In this document: piece after piece, positions 28,215-36,240 of the stretch
How the letters are laid out: each line of letters starts with the position of its first letter
Position numbering within the stretch: position 1 is the stretch's first letter
NCBI RefSeq assembly: GCF_000744815.1
Contig: NZ_JQMQ01000005.1
Coordinates: 3,356,055 to 3,420,054, forward strand
Direction of reading: 5' to 3'
Length of the DNA: 64,000 bases
DNA from: Phaeacidiphilus oryzae TH49
GTDB taxonomy: Bacteria; Actinomycetota; Actinomycetes; Streptomycetales; Streptomycetaceae
Position numbers and translations under genes: made by a program
The notes under the pieces: generated by a model
Seen by the model: the letters and a program-made list of their open reading frames with translations, nothing else
Database searches by the model: none
Told to the model about the DNA's origin: nothing

Positions 28215-28898
28215 GTGAGCCAAGTGGACGGAGCGGAGCGGCGGGTCTTTCCTGACCCCCGGAGCGTGCGGCGGGCCGCCGGGGGCGCCGGGTCGCCGGT
28301 CGCCGCCGCGCTGGCCGACGAGCTCGCGGCCGGGCCCAGCCCGCGCACCGTCGTCCTGGTCGAGGGGATCAGCGACCAGGTGGCCGTGCGGACCCTGGCC
28401 GCCCGGCAGGGCCGCGACCTCCGGGCGGAGGGCACCGCCGTGCTCCCGATGGGCGGGGCCACCAGCATCGCCAGATTCCTCGAGGTGCTCGGCCCCGCGC
28501 CCGGCGTCGCGCTGGCGGGCCTGTGCGACGCCGCCGAGGAGGACTACTTCCGGCGCGGTCTGGAACGGGCCGGCCTCCTCGCGGCCGGCCTGCCGCCAAC
28601 CCGCGCGACCCTGGCCGGCCTCGGCTTCTTCGTCTGCGAGGCGGACCTGGAAGAGGAGTTGATCCGCGCACTCGGCGCCGACCGCGTCGTCCGGGTGGTG
28701 GAGGCCGAGGGCGACCTGCCCCCGCTGCGCACCTTCCGCAAGCAGCCCGCCCAGCAGGGCCGCACGCTGGAGCAGCAACTGCGCCGATTCCTCGGCACCA
28801 CCAGCGGTCGCAAGATCCACTACGCCCGGGTCCTGGTCGAGCAGCTCGACCCGGCCGACCCGCCCCCGCCGCTGCGCGGACTCCTGGCGCACCTCTGA
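28215..28898 (+). CDS. OLD-type TOPRIM domain protein (stand-alone)
   Basis: A 227-residue protein made almost wholly of a TOPRIM nucleotidyl-transferase/hydrolase domain like the one at the C-terminus of OLD nucleases. The conserved Glu is in VVLVEGISDQVA, and the acidic second motif is LAGLCDAAEEDYF. LGFFVCEADLEEELIRALG matches the OLD-like extension. No ABC-type ATPase domain is fused or adjacent, so it is a solo TOPRIM, common in actinobacteria, possibly a nuclease or DNA-repair factor. The start is GTG 28215, with no ribosome-binding site. Confidence 0.75.
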   Translation: MSQVDGAERRVFPDPRSVRRAAGGAGSPVAAALADELAAGPSPRTVVLVEGISDQVAVRTLAARQGRDLRAEGTAVLPMGGATSIARFLEVLGPAPGVALAGLCDAAEEDYFRRGLERAGLLAAGLPPTRATLAGLGFFVCEADLEEELIRALGADRVVRVVEAEGDLPPLRTFRKQPAQQGRTLEQQLRRFLGTTSGRKIHYARVLVEQLDPADPPPPLRGLLAHL

Positions 28899-29030
28899 GG
28901 CCCCGCCGACAGGCCCCCAGCTCCCCCGGCCGCCCCCGCGCCCACGTCCGTCCACCCATCTGCCCGTCCGCCTCACCGGTTCCGCGCGTCGCCGCCGCAA
29001 CCGGCGCGGGATTCCGGGCAGACTCAGCGC

Positions 29031-29774
29031 GTGAGCGACACGCCGGAAACCCCGCACGGCTCCTTTCCGGAGCCCGAGCACTTCGAGCCCCATCACAACG
29101 GCCTCGGCTCGCGGCTGAACTGGCTGCGGGCCGGCGTCCTCGGCGCCAACGACGGCGTGGTCTCCACGGCCGGCCTGGTGGTCGGCGTCGCCGGCGCCTC
29201 CGCCGACTCCCAGGCCCTGCTGGTCGCGGGCCTGGCCGGACTCCTCTCCGGCTCCATCTCGATGGCGGCGGGCGAGTACGTCTCGGTCTCCACCCAGCGC
29301 GACTCGGAGCGCGCCGCCCTCGCCCAGGAGCGCCGCGAACTCGCCGAGACCCCGGAGTACGAGCTGCGGGAGCTGACCGCCCTCTACCGGGACAAGGGCC
29401 TCACCCCGGAGCTCGCCACCGAGGTCGCCCGGCAGCTCACCGCACACGACGCCCTCGCCGCCCATGCCGAGACCGAACTCGGCATCGACCCCGACGAGTT
29501 GACCAGCCCCTGGCAGGCCGCCGTGGCCAGCTTCATCTCCTTCACGGTCGGCGCCCTGCTGCCGCTGCTCGCCATCACCCTGCCGCCCGCCTCGGTACGG
29601 GTCTGGATCACCGTCGGCTCGGTCCTGGTCGCTTTGGTGGCGACCGGCTGGTCCAGCGCGCGCCTGGGCGACGCGCCGCCCGGCCGGGCCGTACTGCGCA
29701 ACGTGGCCGGCGGGGCGATCGCGATGGCCGTCACCTATGCCGCGGGCGCCCTGCTGCACACCATGGGCGCCTGA
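29031..29774 (+). CDS. VIT1/CCC1-type iron/manganese transporter
   Basis: A 247-residue membrane protein of the VIT family, which moves Fe2+ or Mn2+ out of the cytosol. LRAGVLGANDGVVSTAGLVVG forms the first helix pair with the family's conserved Asp. SISMAAGEYVSVSTQRD ends helix two. A cytoplasmic helical domain rich in Glu (metal-binding in this family) spans about 95-165, and three more helices follow. CAGACT lies 6 nt before the GTG, pointing to another leaderless transcript. Confidence 0.9.
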   Translation: MSDTPETPHGSFPEPEHFEPHHNGLGSRLNWLRAGVLGANDGVVSTAGLVVGVAGASADSQALLVAGLAGLLSGSISMAAGEYVSVSTQRDSERAALAQERRELAETPEYELRELTALYRDKGLTPELATEVARQLTAHDALAAHAETELGIDPDELTSPWQAAVASFISFTVGALLPLLAITLPPASVRVWITVGSVLVALVATGWSSARLGDAPPGRAVLRNVAGGAIAMAVTYAAGALLHTMGA

Positions 29775-29884
29775 CGCCTGAGGCCTGACGCGGCGTCAAC
29801 CCCCGTGCGCCGCCCGGAAAGCACCGGGCCGTCGCCCCGAGGCGGGGTTGACCGGCCCGAAAAGCCCGTGTTTCACTCCGATCC

Positions 29885-29977
29885 ATGGCCAAGCAGGGCA
29901 AGCACTGGGCGCTCACGCGCCGCCGCCACGTCGATCTCGCGCGGGTCACCACCGCCGCGTGTCCGACCTCGCGCTGA
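29885..29977 (+). CDS. Cysteine-containing leader peptide upstream of the SsuE-like gene
   Basis: A 30-residue peptide with RRRHVDLARVTTAAC near its end, one Cys codon (TGT 29960-29962) four codons from the stop. Peptides of this pattern (RxHVDLxRVxxAxC) precede sulfur-assimilation genes in Streptomyces and are annotated as putative leader peptides. Translation stalling at the Cys codon is thought to control the downstream operon. Here it lies 149 nt before the FMN reductase gene, tying that gene to cysteine or sulfur supply. Too short for most gene finders. Confidence 0.75.
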   Translation: MAKQGKHWALTRRRHVDLARVTTAACPTSR

Positions 29978-30126
29978 GCGCATCCCGCCGCAGTAGCCAG
30001 CAGCGGGCCGTCCGCCCCTCCCCCCGCAGCCGCGCCGTACGCGCGACCGGGGACGCCATCCGGCCGGGGCCCGGCCGTATGCGCTGGTCCAGCCGCCCGC
30101 ACGCCATCGCCCAGAGGTGCCCGCCC

Positions 30127-30681
30127 ATGTCCCAGATCGTGTCCGTCTCCGGCAGTCCCTCCGCCACCTCGCGCACCGCCCGCCTGCTCCGGCACGTGGA
30201 CGCGCGGCTCACCGCCCACGGCCACGTGGTCACCCCGCTCGCCGTCCGCGAGCTCCCGGCCGGCCCCCTGCTGGCCGGCGACACCTCCGATCCGGAGATA
30301 GCCGCCGCGGCCGAACTCGTCTCGCGCGCCGACGGCCTGGTCATCGGCACCCCGATCTACAAGGCCTCCTACTCGGGCCTGCTGAAGACCCTCCTCGACC
30401 TGCTGCCGCAGTACGCCCTGGCGGAGAAGACGGTGCTGCCGCTCGCCACCGGCGGCTCCACGGCCCACGTGCTGGCCATCGACTATGCGCTGCGCCCGGT
30501 CCTCACCTCGATGGGCGCCGGCCACGTCCTCCCCGGCTGGTTCGTCCTGGACCGGGAGATCGCCCACGCCCCGGCCCTGCCGGTGGTGACCGCTTCGGAG
30601 ACCGAACGGCAGCTGCACGGGGTGGTGGACCGGTTCTCGGCGGCCCTCCCCGGGGCCCCGCTGCTGGCCGCCAGCGCCTGA
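30127..30681 (+). CDS. ssuE: NADPH-dependent FMN reductase, SsuE-like
   Basis: A 184-residue flavodoxin-like reductase that supplies reduced FMN to two-component monooxygenases, in this family mostly for sulfonate desulfonation. The FMN phosphate loop is VSGSPSATSRTARLL. GTPIYKASYSGLLKTLLD and PLATGGSTAHVLAIDYALRP are SsuE-type signatures. No alkanesulfonate monooxygenase or transporter is adjacent, so the partner must lie elsewhere. The upstream cysteine leader peptide supports a sulfur role. Confidence 0.85.
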   Translation: MSQIVSVSGSPSATSRTARLLRHVDARLTAHGHVVTPLAVRELPAGPLLAGDTSDPEIAAAAELVSRADGLVIGTPIYKASYSGLLKTLLDLLPQYALAEKTVLPLATGGSTAHVLAIDYALRPVLTSMGAGHVLPGWFVLDREIAHAPALPVVTASETERQLHGVVDRFSAALPGAPLLAASA

Positions 30682-30738
30682 CCACCGGCTGACCGCCGCC
30701 TGACCACCGCCCGCACCCGAGGGGCTGCCCCGAGGCGG

Positions 30739-30769
30739 TTCGACCAGGACGCCTCGTATGCAGTAGAGT
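30739..30769 (+). promoter_or_regulatory. Promoter of the second tRNA-Asp gene
   Basis: TTCGAC (30739-30744), a 19-nt spacer and TAGAGT (30764-30769), about 54 nt before the mature tRNA. The spacing is slightly long. Confidence 0.4.
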
Positions 30770-30822
30770 TCCGGTGTCGCCGTCGGCCGGGCCCCGCCCG
30801 AAACCGTTCGGCGCACCGTCAA

Positions 30823-30896
30823 GGCCTCGTGGAGCAGTTGGTTAGCTCGCCACCCTGTCAAGGTGGAGGTCGCGGGTTCAAGTCCCGTCGAGGTCG
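30823..30896 (+). tRNA. tRNA-Asp (anticodon GUC), copy 2
   Basis: Identical over all 74 nt to copy 1 at 27051-27124. It is followed directly by a strong terminator. Confidence 0.95.
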
Positions 30897-30902
30897 CCGG
30901 AT

Positions 30903-30932
30903 ACGGCCCGGATCCTGAAGGATCCGGGCCGT
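30903..30932 (+). terminator. Terminator after tRNA-Asp copy 2
   Basis: A perfect 13-bp stem, ACGGCCCGGATCC pairing GGATCCGGGCCGT, with loop TGAA and a T-containing tail. Confidence 0.85.
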
Positions 30933-31085
30933 TTCGCGTGTGCGCGCCCCCCGATGAATGTGGCGGGCATCACAGTCCTATTCTTGAGACGCCCGGGTCC
31001 GCTGGGACCGGTGGGGCTCACGCATTTTAAATATTGTCTTCAATCGAAGATCCGCAGGTTCTGGATCAATGCCCTGAACAGCGAA

Positions 31086-31126
31086 AAGGGGCCGCACTGG
31101 ACCCGGCGGAGTCCAGTGCAGCCCCT
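31086..31126 (-). terminator. Terminator hairpin downstream of bldC
   Basis: AAGGGGC plus GCACTGGAC pairs with GTCCAGTGC plus GCCCCTT, with one internal mismatch, just past the bldC stop. An AT-rich patch (about 31023-31045) lies beyond. Confidence 0.65.
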
Positions 31127-31161
31127 TCGGCTACACCTGAGAAATAAGCGGAATGCGTGAT

Positions 31162-31368
31162 TCAGGCCTCGCCGCGCTGCTGCGGAATACCGGCGAGCAG
31201 GGCGCGAACCTCGGCCTCGCGGTACCGGCGGTGCCCGCCGAGCGTTCGAATAGACGTCAGCTTGCCCGCCTTGGCCCAGCGCGTCACGGTCTTGGGGTCG
31301 ACCCTGAACATGGTGGCGACCTCAGCCGGGGTCAGCAGCGGCTCGGCATCAGGGGTGCGAGCGGTCAT
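31162..31368 (-). CDS. bldC: Developmental regulator BldC (MerR-like, DNA-binding only)
   Basis: A 68-residue protein consisting of a single winged-helix MerR-type DNA-binding domain (LLTPAEVATMFRVDPKTVT, then TLGGHRRYREAEVRALLAG). BldC binds direct repeats cooperatively as head-to-tail oligomers and holds Streptomyces in vegetative growth, controlling entry to development and antibiotic genes. Length and sequence match the family closely. GAGGAGG lies just before the ATG. A perfect dyad sits immediately upstream of that ribosome-binding site, and a long gene-free region precedes it. Confidence 0.97.
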   Translation of the reverse strand: MTARTPDAEPLLTPAEVATMFRVDPKTVTRWAKAGKLTSIRTLGGHRRYREAEVRALLAGIPQQRGEA

Positions 31369-31384
31369 GAGCGGCCTCCTCGGG

Positions 31385-31405
31385 AGAACCGAACAGCACG
31401 GTTCT
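31385..31405 (-). promoter_or_regulatory. Inverted repeat in the bldC 5' leader
   Basis: AGAACCG and CGGTTCT arms (7 bp) with a 7-nt spacer lie only a few nucleotides upstream of the bldC ribosome-binding site. It could be an operator or an RNA hairpin affecting translation. Confidence 0.4.
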
Positions 31406-32914
31406 TTCCTTCAAATTCTGCACCTTGGCCCGCGATGCCCGAAATGGCGCACCCGGACCGAGTCGGTAATAGGACGAACGGCTTGTCCTCGGCACTACAA
31501 CTACACCATCCGTCCAGCCCCATCGGCCAAACCGCCGGAATTGGTTCCGCAGGGGACCAACTTCGCCGGATGGCGATGGAACGTGTCATAGCGGACAGTC
31601 ACCCGCAGATGACGATCAGTCACGACATAACCAGGCCCCCCGCTCCCCCGCGAAGACTCTCATCCCCCGCAGATCCTTCTCCGAGGAGATGATCCGCAGT
31701 GGGGCTGGTTGTCCTATTTTGGCCCACAGAGGGGGGTTCGCGTCAACGGTGAGGAGCATCACCTTTGTTGGGTATTGACCCGGTTCGGGACGTTCATCCC
31801 GGCTAGGCGGGAGAAGGTCCCTCCGGATGCCTGAGGGAAGGATGCCACGGCTGTCCGCCAACGCCCGTGTTCGGCCTTGGCGTAAATCCGTCCTGGCGGA
31901 ACTCCGCCAGTCATATGACAAGCCTACGGACAGTCACCACAGGGGGCCTGAACAGGCCTCATCGACACCGCATCGACACGCGGCGGCCGCAGGGGCAGCA
32001 CGGGACGCCAGAAGACCCGTCTCCAAGGTTTGAAGCCACCGAGGCCACCCGCGGGGCCCGGAAGCCCCCGCAGAGGCGCCAGGACCCGACCAGAGCCCCT
32101 GCCGAACGCGGCCACGCCTCCGCCGGCGGCCGGCCCATCCGCAACCGCTTCCGGGGCGCCGGCGCCCCGGACCGGACCGGGTCTTCCCTCAGGCTTTCCC
32201 CCGAAGCCCCGCTCCCCTTGGCTCCTCCCGATGCTTCCCGGGCACCGTCTGGCTCGTCGCGGCGCCTGCCACGCGCCTCCCGCTACCCTCCGCGCGCCTT
32301 CGAGGGCTCCCCGACGCCCCCTGGCGTTTTTCCAGCGCCCGCCGCCCCTTGCGCTTCCGAGCCCTTCCCGCCACCCCGTGGTCCACCCGAAGCCCCGCGA
32401 CGCCCCCTGCGCCTCCGAGGCTCCCCGACGCCCGATGGCCTTGCCCACGCTCCCCGGCCCCTGCACCTCCGGGCGCTCCCTCCGACCGCTGCGCCCTCCG
32501 AGGGCTCCCCGGAAGCCCGAGGCCACCCCCAACGCTCCCCGGCCCCTGCGCCTCCGAGGCTCCCCGGCGCCCGTCGCTTCTCGAAGCTCCCCGATTGCCT
32601 CTGCGTCTCCGAGGGCTCCCCGGCAGCCCGAGGCGTCCCCCAACGCTCCCCGGCCCCCTGTGGCTCCCAGCGATCCGCCGCCCCGTGGCTTCCCCCGAGC
32701 CCCCCGACGCCCCCGAGCGTCCGAGCACTCCCGGCACCCCGTGGCTTCTCCCGAAGCTCCCCGACCGCCTCTGCGCCTGTCTGCGGTCTCCGCGCGCGCT
32801 TCCGCGCGCCCCGGGCGTGGGCGCCCGCCAGGCGGCTGCGGTCCCGCGCGGGGACGCAGGGCCGGCGTCTTCACGGACGTTCCGAGCGCCGCGTGCGCCG
32901 CCCGTCCCGGCGGC
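31406..32914. other. Long gene-free region upstream of bldC
   Basis: About 1.5 kb with no supported gene. The first 500 nt (31406-31930) are less GC-rich and probably hold the bldC promoter on the minus strand; TTGACG-like and TAGGAC-like elements occur near 31711-31738. From about 31930 to 32880 the sequence is very GC-rich, with open frames on both strands that lack ribosome-binding sites and family resemblance. It contains an array of degenerate repeats. Confidence 0.6.
32290..32760. repeat. Degenerate GCTCCCCG-type repeat array
   Basis: The core CTCCGAGGCTCCCCG (sometimes with one extra G) recurs near 32298, 32413, 32496, 32552 and 32607. A second element CGCTCCCCGGCCCCTG recurs near 32450, 32533 and 32644. 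Core spacings (83, 56 and 55 nt) are not all multiples of three, so this is not a protein repeat. Confidence 0.65.
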
Positions 32915-33985
32915 TCAGTTCGCGTAGAGGAGTTCCTGGACTCGGCGCCAGCGTTCGGTGAGCCGGCGGTACGTGGCTCCCGCCCGGGCACCGTCGCCCT
33001 CCCGGAGGGCGGCCACCCCGTCGGCCACCTCGGCGGCCGAGCGGTCGGCCGCCAGGCGGCTCTCCGGCACCACGTGCACCAGGCCGCCGTAGTCCAGCTC
33101 CACCACCGAGCGCGGGTGGAACTCCTCCAGCCAGCGGCCGATCTCCTCGACCCCGGAGACGAGGTCCCCCTCGTCGAGGTTCTCCCGCAGCACGCGGTAG
33201 CCCCTGGCCACCCTCCGGCGGGCCTGCGCCATCGGCGTCCGGTAGCGCAGGGAGGGCGCGCTGCGCCGCTTCACTCCGTCACCGCGCTCCCCTGCTTCGA
33301 CCGACTCACGCGCCTCACGGGCCCCGGGCGTCGACTTCCCCGTCTCGGCCCGCCCATTCCCGTCGGCACCCTCGGCACCTTCAGGTCCCTCGCCGGCCTC
33401 GCCACCCTCGACGCCGTCGCCACGCTCAGCGCCGTCCGCCGTCCCCTGCTCGCCCTCGGTCTCCCGCTCCAGCCACTCGGAGGGCTCGAACTCCCGGTCC
33501 TCCTCGCCGAAGAGCAGGAACCAGCGGACCGGGATGTTCCAGGTGCTGGTCAGGATCCACGGCCGGGCGTCCGGATGCTCCGACCGCCAGCGCTGCCAGT
33601 CGGTCTCGACCTGACCGCGCACCACCGGCGGCACCACGGCGTTCAGCAGCGACTCCGGCAGCTCCTTCGTGAGCTCGCCCATCGCCAGCCAGCTGCGCAG
33701 CCTGGTCCGCCACGGGCACAGATAGACGACCCCGTCCTGCTCGTGGACGAACGCCTCCCCGCTCTCCTCCTCGGGAACCGCCTTGGGCGGCACGGCGATC
33801 AGGTCGGCGAGGCGGCTGCGCCGTTCGTCGACCGCGGCGGGGGCCTCCTCCGGGCCGGCCTGCCGCACCTGGGCGGCGTACCCGGTCCAGTAGGCGCGCT
33901 CGCGCTCGGGGAAGGCGGCCAGCGGCTCGTACACCCGCAGGTAGGCGGCGTAGGGGGGCAGCACCGAAGTCCGAAGGATAGGCAC
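32915..33985 (-). CDS. Conserved actinomycete hypothetical protein beside valine dehydrogenase
   Basis: A 356-residue soluble protein conserved between bldC and vdh in Streptomyces as I recall it. The first half contains [20 protein letters not shown] and [19 protein letters not shown] Glu/Gly-rich disordered insertion occupies about residues 180-240, then a helical C-terminal half ([19 protein letters not shown], then [15 protein letters not shown]). The GTG at 33985 is chosen because conserved sequence ([18 protein letters not shown]) begins there; upstream codons are Arg-rich noise. Function unknown. Confidence 0.75.
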   Translation of the reverse strand: MPILRTSVLPPYAAYLRVYEPLAAFPERERAYWTGYAAQVRQAGPEEAPAAVDERRSRLADLIAVPPKAVPEEESGEAFVHEQDGVVYLCPWRTRLRSWLAMGELTKELPESLLNAVVPPVVRGQVETDWQRWRSEHPDARPWILTSTWNIPVRWFLLFGEEDREFEPSEWLERETEGEQGTADGAERGDGVEGGEAGEGPEGAEGADGNGRAETGKSTPGAREARESVEAGERGDGVKRRSAPSLRYRTPMAQARRRVARGYRVLRENLDEGDLVSGVEEIGRWLEEFHPRSVVELDYGGLVHVVPESRLAADRSAAEVADGVAALREGDGARAGATYRRLTERWRRVQELLYAN

Positions 33986-34219
33986 CTCGGCATCGTCGCA
34001 CGCCCGCCCCCGCGCGCGGGCGGGAACCCGTCCGTCGACCGACGCCGGCCGCGCCACGGCCGCGCCACGATTGCCACCCCGGCCTCGCCCCGGCCGCGAT
34101 CGCAGAACGCTGCCTTCCGGAGGAGCGCACGGCATACGCTTCGTACGCCCCCGGCCCCGGACAAGGCGGGGGCCAAGAGATCCTGCCGATCCACGCGACA
34201 CAGGACTGGAGTCACCACC

Positions 34220-35392
34220 GTGACCGACGTCAGTGAGCAGTCCAGCAGCTCCGGCACCGATGGCACCCGAGACGTGCTCCGCCGGATCTTCTCCACGGAC
34301 TCAGACACCGCCCCGGGCGACAGCCACGAGCAGGTCGTCCTCTGCCGAGACCGCGACAGCGGCCTCCAGGCCGTCATCGCCATCCACTCCACCGCTCTCG
34401 GCCCCGCCCTGGGCGGGACCCGCTTCCACCCCTACGCCACCCCCGACGAGGCCGTCCAGGACGCCCTGAACCTCGCCCGCGGCATGTCCTACAAGAACGC
34501 CCTGGCCGGGCTCGACCACGGCGGCGGCAAGGCCGTGATCATCGGGGACCCGGCCCGCGACAAGAGCGAGCCGCTGCTCCGCGCCTACGGCCGCTTCGTG
34601 CAGTCCCTGGCCGGCCGCTACATCACGGCCTGCGACGTCGGCACCTACGTCGCCGACATGGACGTGATCGCCCGCGAGTGCTCCTTCGTCACCGGCCGCT
34701 CCCCCGCCCACGGCGGCGCCGGGGACTCCTCGGTCCTCACCGCCTTCGGCGTCTACCAGGGGATGCGTGCCTCCGCGCAGCACCTCTGGGGCAGCCCGGA
34801 GCTCGGCGGCCGGACCGTCGGCATCGCCGGCGTCGGCAAGGTCGGCCACCATCTGACGCGCCATCTGGTCGAGGAGGGCGCCCGGGTGGTGATCACCGAC
34901 GTCCGGGACGAGGCGGTGCAGCGGGTGCTGGCCGCCCACCGGGACGATCACCCGGGGTCGGTCACCGCCGTCCCGGACGCCGACGCGCTGATCCGCGCCG
35001 GCCTGGACGTCTACGCCCCCTGCGCGCTCGGCGGAGCGCTGAACGACACGACCGTCCCCGCGCTGACCGCGCAGGTGGTCTGCGGTGCGGCCAACAACCA
35101 ACTGGCCCACCCGGGTGTCGAGAAGGACCTCGCCGACCGCGGGATCCTCTACGCGCCGGACTACGTCGTCAACGCCGGCGGGGTCATCCAGGTGGCCGAG
35201 GAGATCGAGGGCTTCGACTTCGACCGGGCCAGGGCCAAGGCCGAGCGGATCTACGACACCACGCTGGCGATCTTCGAGCAGGCCGCGGCGGACGGCGTCC
35301 CGCCCGCCGCCGCCGCCGACCGGCTCGCCGAGAAGCGGATGGCGGGGGTCGGGCGGCTGCGCTCGATCCTGCTCCCCCGACCGCGCGGCTGA
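34220..35392 (+). CDS. vdh: Valine (branched-chain/Phe-type) dehydrogenase
   Basis: An NAD-dependent amino-acid dehydrogenase that deaminates valine and other branched-chain amino acids, supplying precursors for branched fatty acids and polyketides. The substrate domain has [11 protein letters not shown] with the catalytic Lys and [15 protein letters not shown]. The NAD domain has [23 protein letters not shown] and [14 protein letters not shown] complete the signature. At 390 residues it is about 25 longer than typical Streptomyces Vdh, through a Ser-rich N-terminus. The GTG start at 34220 has GGAG 8 nt upstream. Confidence 0.93.
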   Translation: MTDVSEQSSSSGTDGTRDVLRRIFSTDSDTAPGDSHEQVVLCRDRDSGLQAVIAIHSTALGPALGGTRFHPYATPDEAVQDALNLARGMSYKNALAGLDHGGGKAVIIGDPARDKSEPLLRAYGRFVQSLAGRYITACDVGTYVADMDVIARECSFVTGRSPAHGGAGDSSVLTAFGVYQGMRASAQHLWGSPELGGRTVGIAGVGKVGHHLTRHLVEEGARVVITDVRDEAVQRVLAAHRDDHPGSVTAVPDADALIRAGLDVYAPCALGGALNDTTVPALTAQVVCGAANNQLAHPGVEKDLADRGILYAPDYVVNAGGVIQVAEEIEGFDFDRARAKAERIYDTTLAIFEQAAADGVPPAAAADRLAEKRMAGVGRLRSILLPRPRG

Positions 35393-35771
35393 CACGCTGT
35401 CAGCCGCGCCGGCCGCGCCCCGCCGGAACCCCGGCCCGAATCAAGAACCGGATTCTCAATCCGGCCCGCCGATTCGGGCCGACCGGGGGATCGGCACGGC
35501 TCTTACGAGGGATAATCGACGGCGGGCGGGCCCGGCGCCAGCGCCTCCGCCCGCCGCGAACAGGGCATCCGCTACCCTGGTGACCTGCAACGACAAGGTC
35601 ACGAGCCGGGGTATCCTGCGCCACGTCGTACGGGCGGCGTACCGTATGGCGCTGGAAGCAGGTACCGTTGATGCTCTACGGAGCGGTCCTCTCAAACGAG
35701 AGAGGCCGGTCTTCAACATGAACGCGTGTCAGACTCGGGGCCGTGAGCCCCGTCGTTGAGGGGGTCGAGCC
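35393..35771 (+). promoter_or_regulatory. Structured leader region upstream of the DUF3073 gene
   Basis: A 379-nt gap. From about 35580 it holds several perfect hairpins: GTGACCT/AGGTCAC (35580-35602), CCTCTC/GAGAGG (about 35691-35708) and CGGGGC/GCCCCG (about 35738-35754). A promoter-like GCTACCCT lies just upstream. A 37-codon frame (35646-35759, ATG to TGA) spans the last two hairpins and ends 12 nt before the DUF3073 ATG. The layout suggests a regulatory leader or upstream peptide. Confidence 0.45.
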
Positions 35772-36026
35772 ATGGGGCGCGGCCGGGCCAAGGCCAAGCA
35801 GACGAAGGTCGCCCGCCAGCTGAAGTACAGCAGCGGCGGGACGGACCTCTCACGTCTGGCCGAAGAGCTGGGCGCATCGTCAGAGCAGAGTTCGGTGAAC
35901 ACCGAGCCCTTCGAGGACGATGACGAAGAGGATGACCCTTACGCGCGGTACGCCGAACTCTACGACGTCGATGACGACGAAGAGGACGAGGAGAACGGTG
36001 GCGGCCAGGCCCGTCGCCGGGCCTGA
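35772..36026 (+). CDS. DUF3073 family protein
   Basis: An 84-residue protein with a basic, Lys/Arg-rich N-terminus (MGRGRAKAKQTKVARQLKY) followed by a strongly acidic Asp/Glu-rich C-terminal half. This is the organisation of DUF3073, a small actinobacterial family found next to purM and vdh. Function unknown; the charge pattern suggests binding to nucleic acid or a basic partner. GAGGGGG lies before the ATG. Confidence 0.85.
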   Translation: MGRGRAKAKQTKVARQLKYSSGGTDLSRLAEELGASSEQSSVNTEPFEDDDEEDDPYARYAELYDVDDDEEDEENGGGQARRRA

Positions 36027-36240
36027 TACTCGTCGCGACCGCGACCCGGGTGCACGACCGAATCACCGGTTCGAGAGCTGATCTCGGACCGGTCTTCGGC
36101 GTATCCGGGCGGCGGCCGCCACTGAGCCTCTGACCGCCGCCGAGCCCCAGGCAAGCCGCTGCCGCAGCGACGCGGACGCCCCCGCAGAGGCGCGGCGCCC
36201 CCGCAGCGGCGACGCCGCTCCGAGCGGACCCGAACGGGGA

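Noticed and set aside
31616-31921. A 101-codon minus-strand frame in the bldC upstream region.
   Set aside because: No ribosome-binding site, poor codon bias for this genome and no family resemblance; promoter-like sequence lies inside it.
32030-34219. Plus-strand frame running into valine dehydrogenase from 32030.
   Set aside because: The first 730 codons are repeat and antisense sequence. The dehydrogenase has GGAG and a GTG at 34220, and conserved sequence begins only after that.
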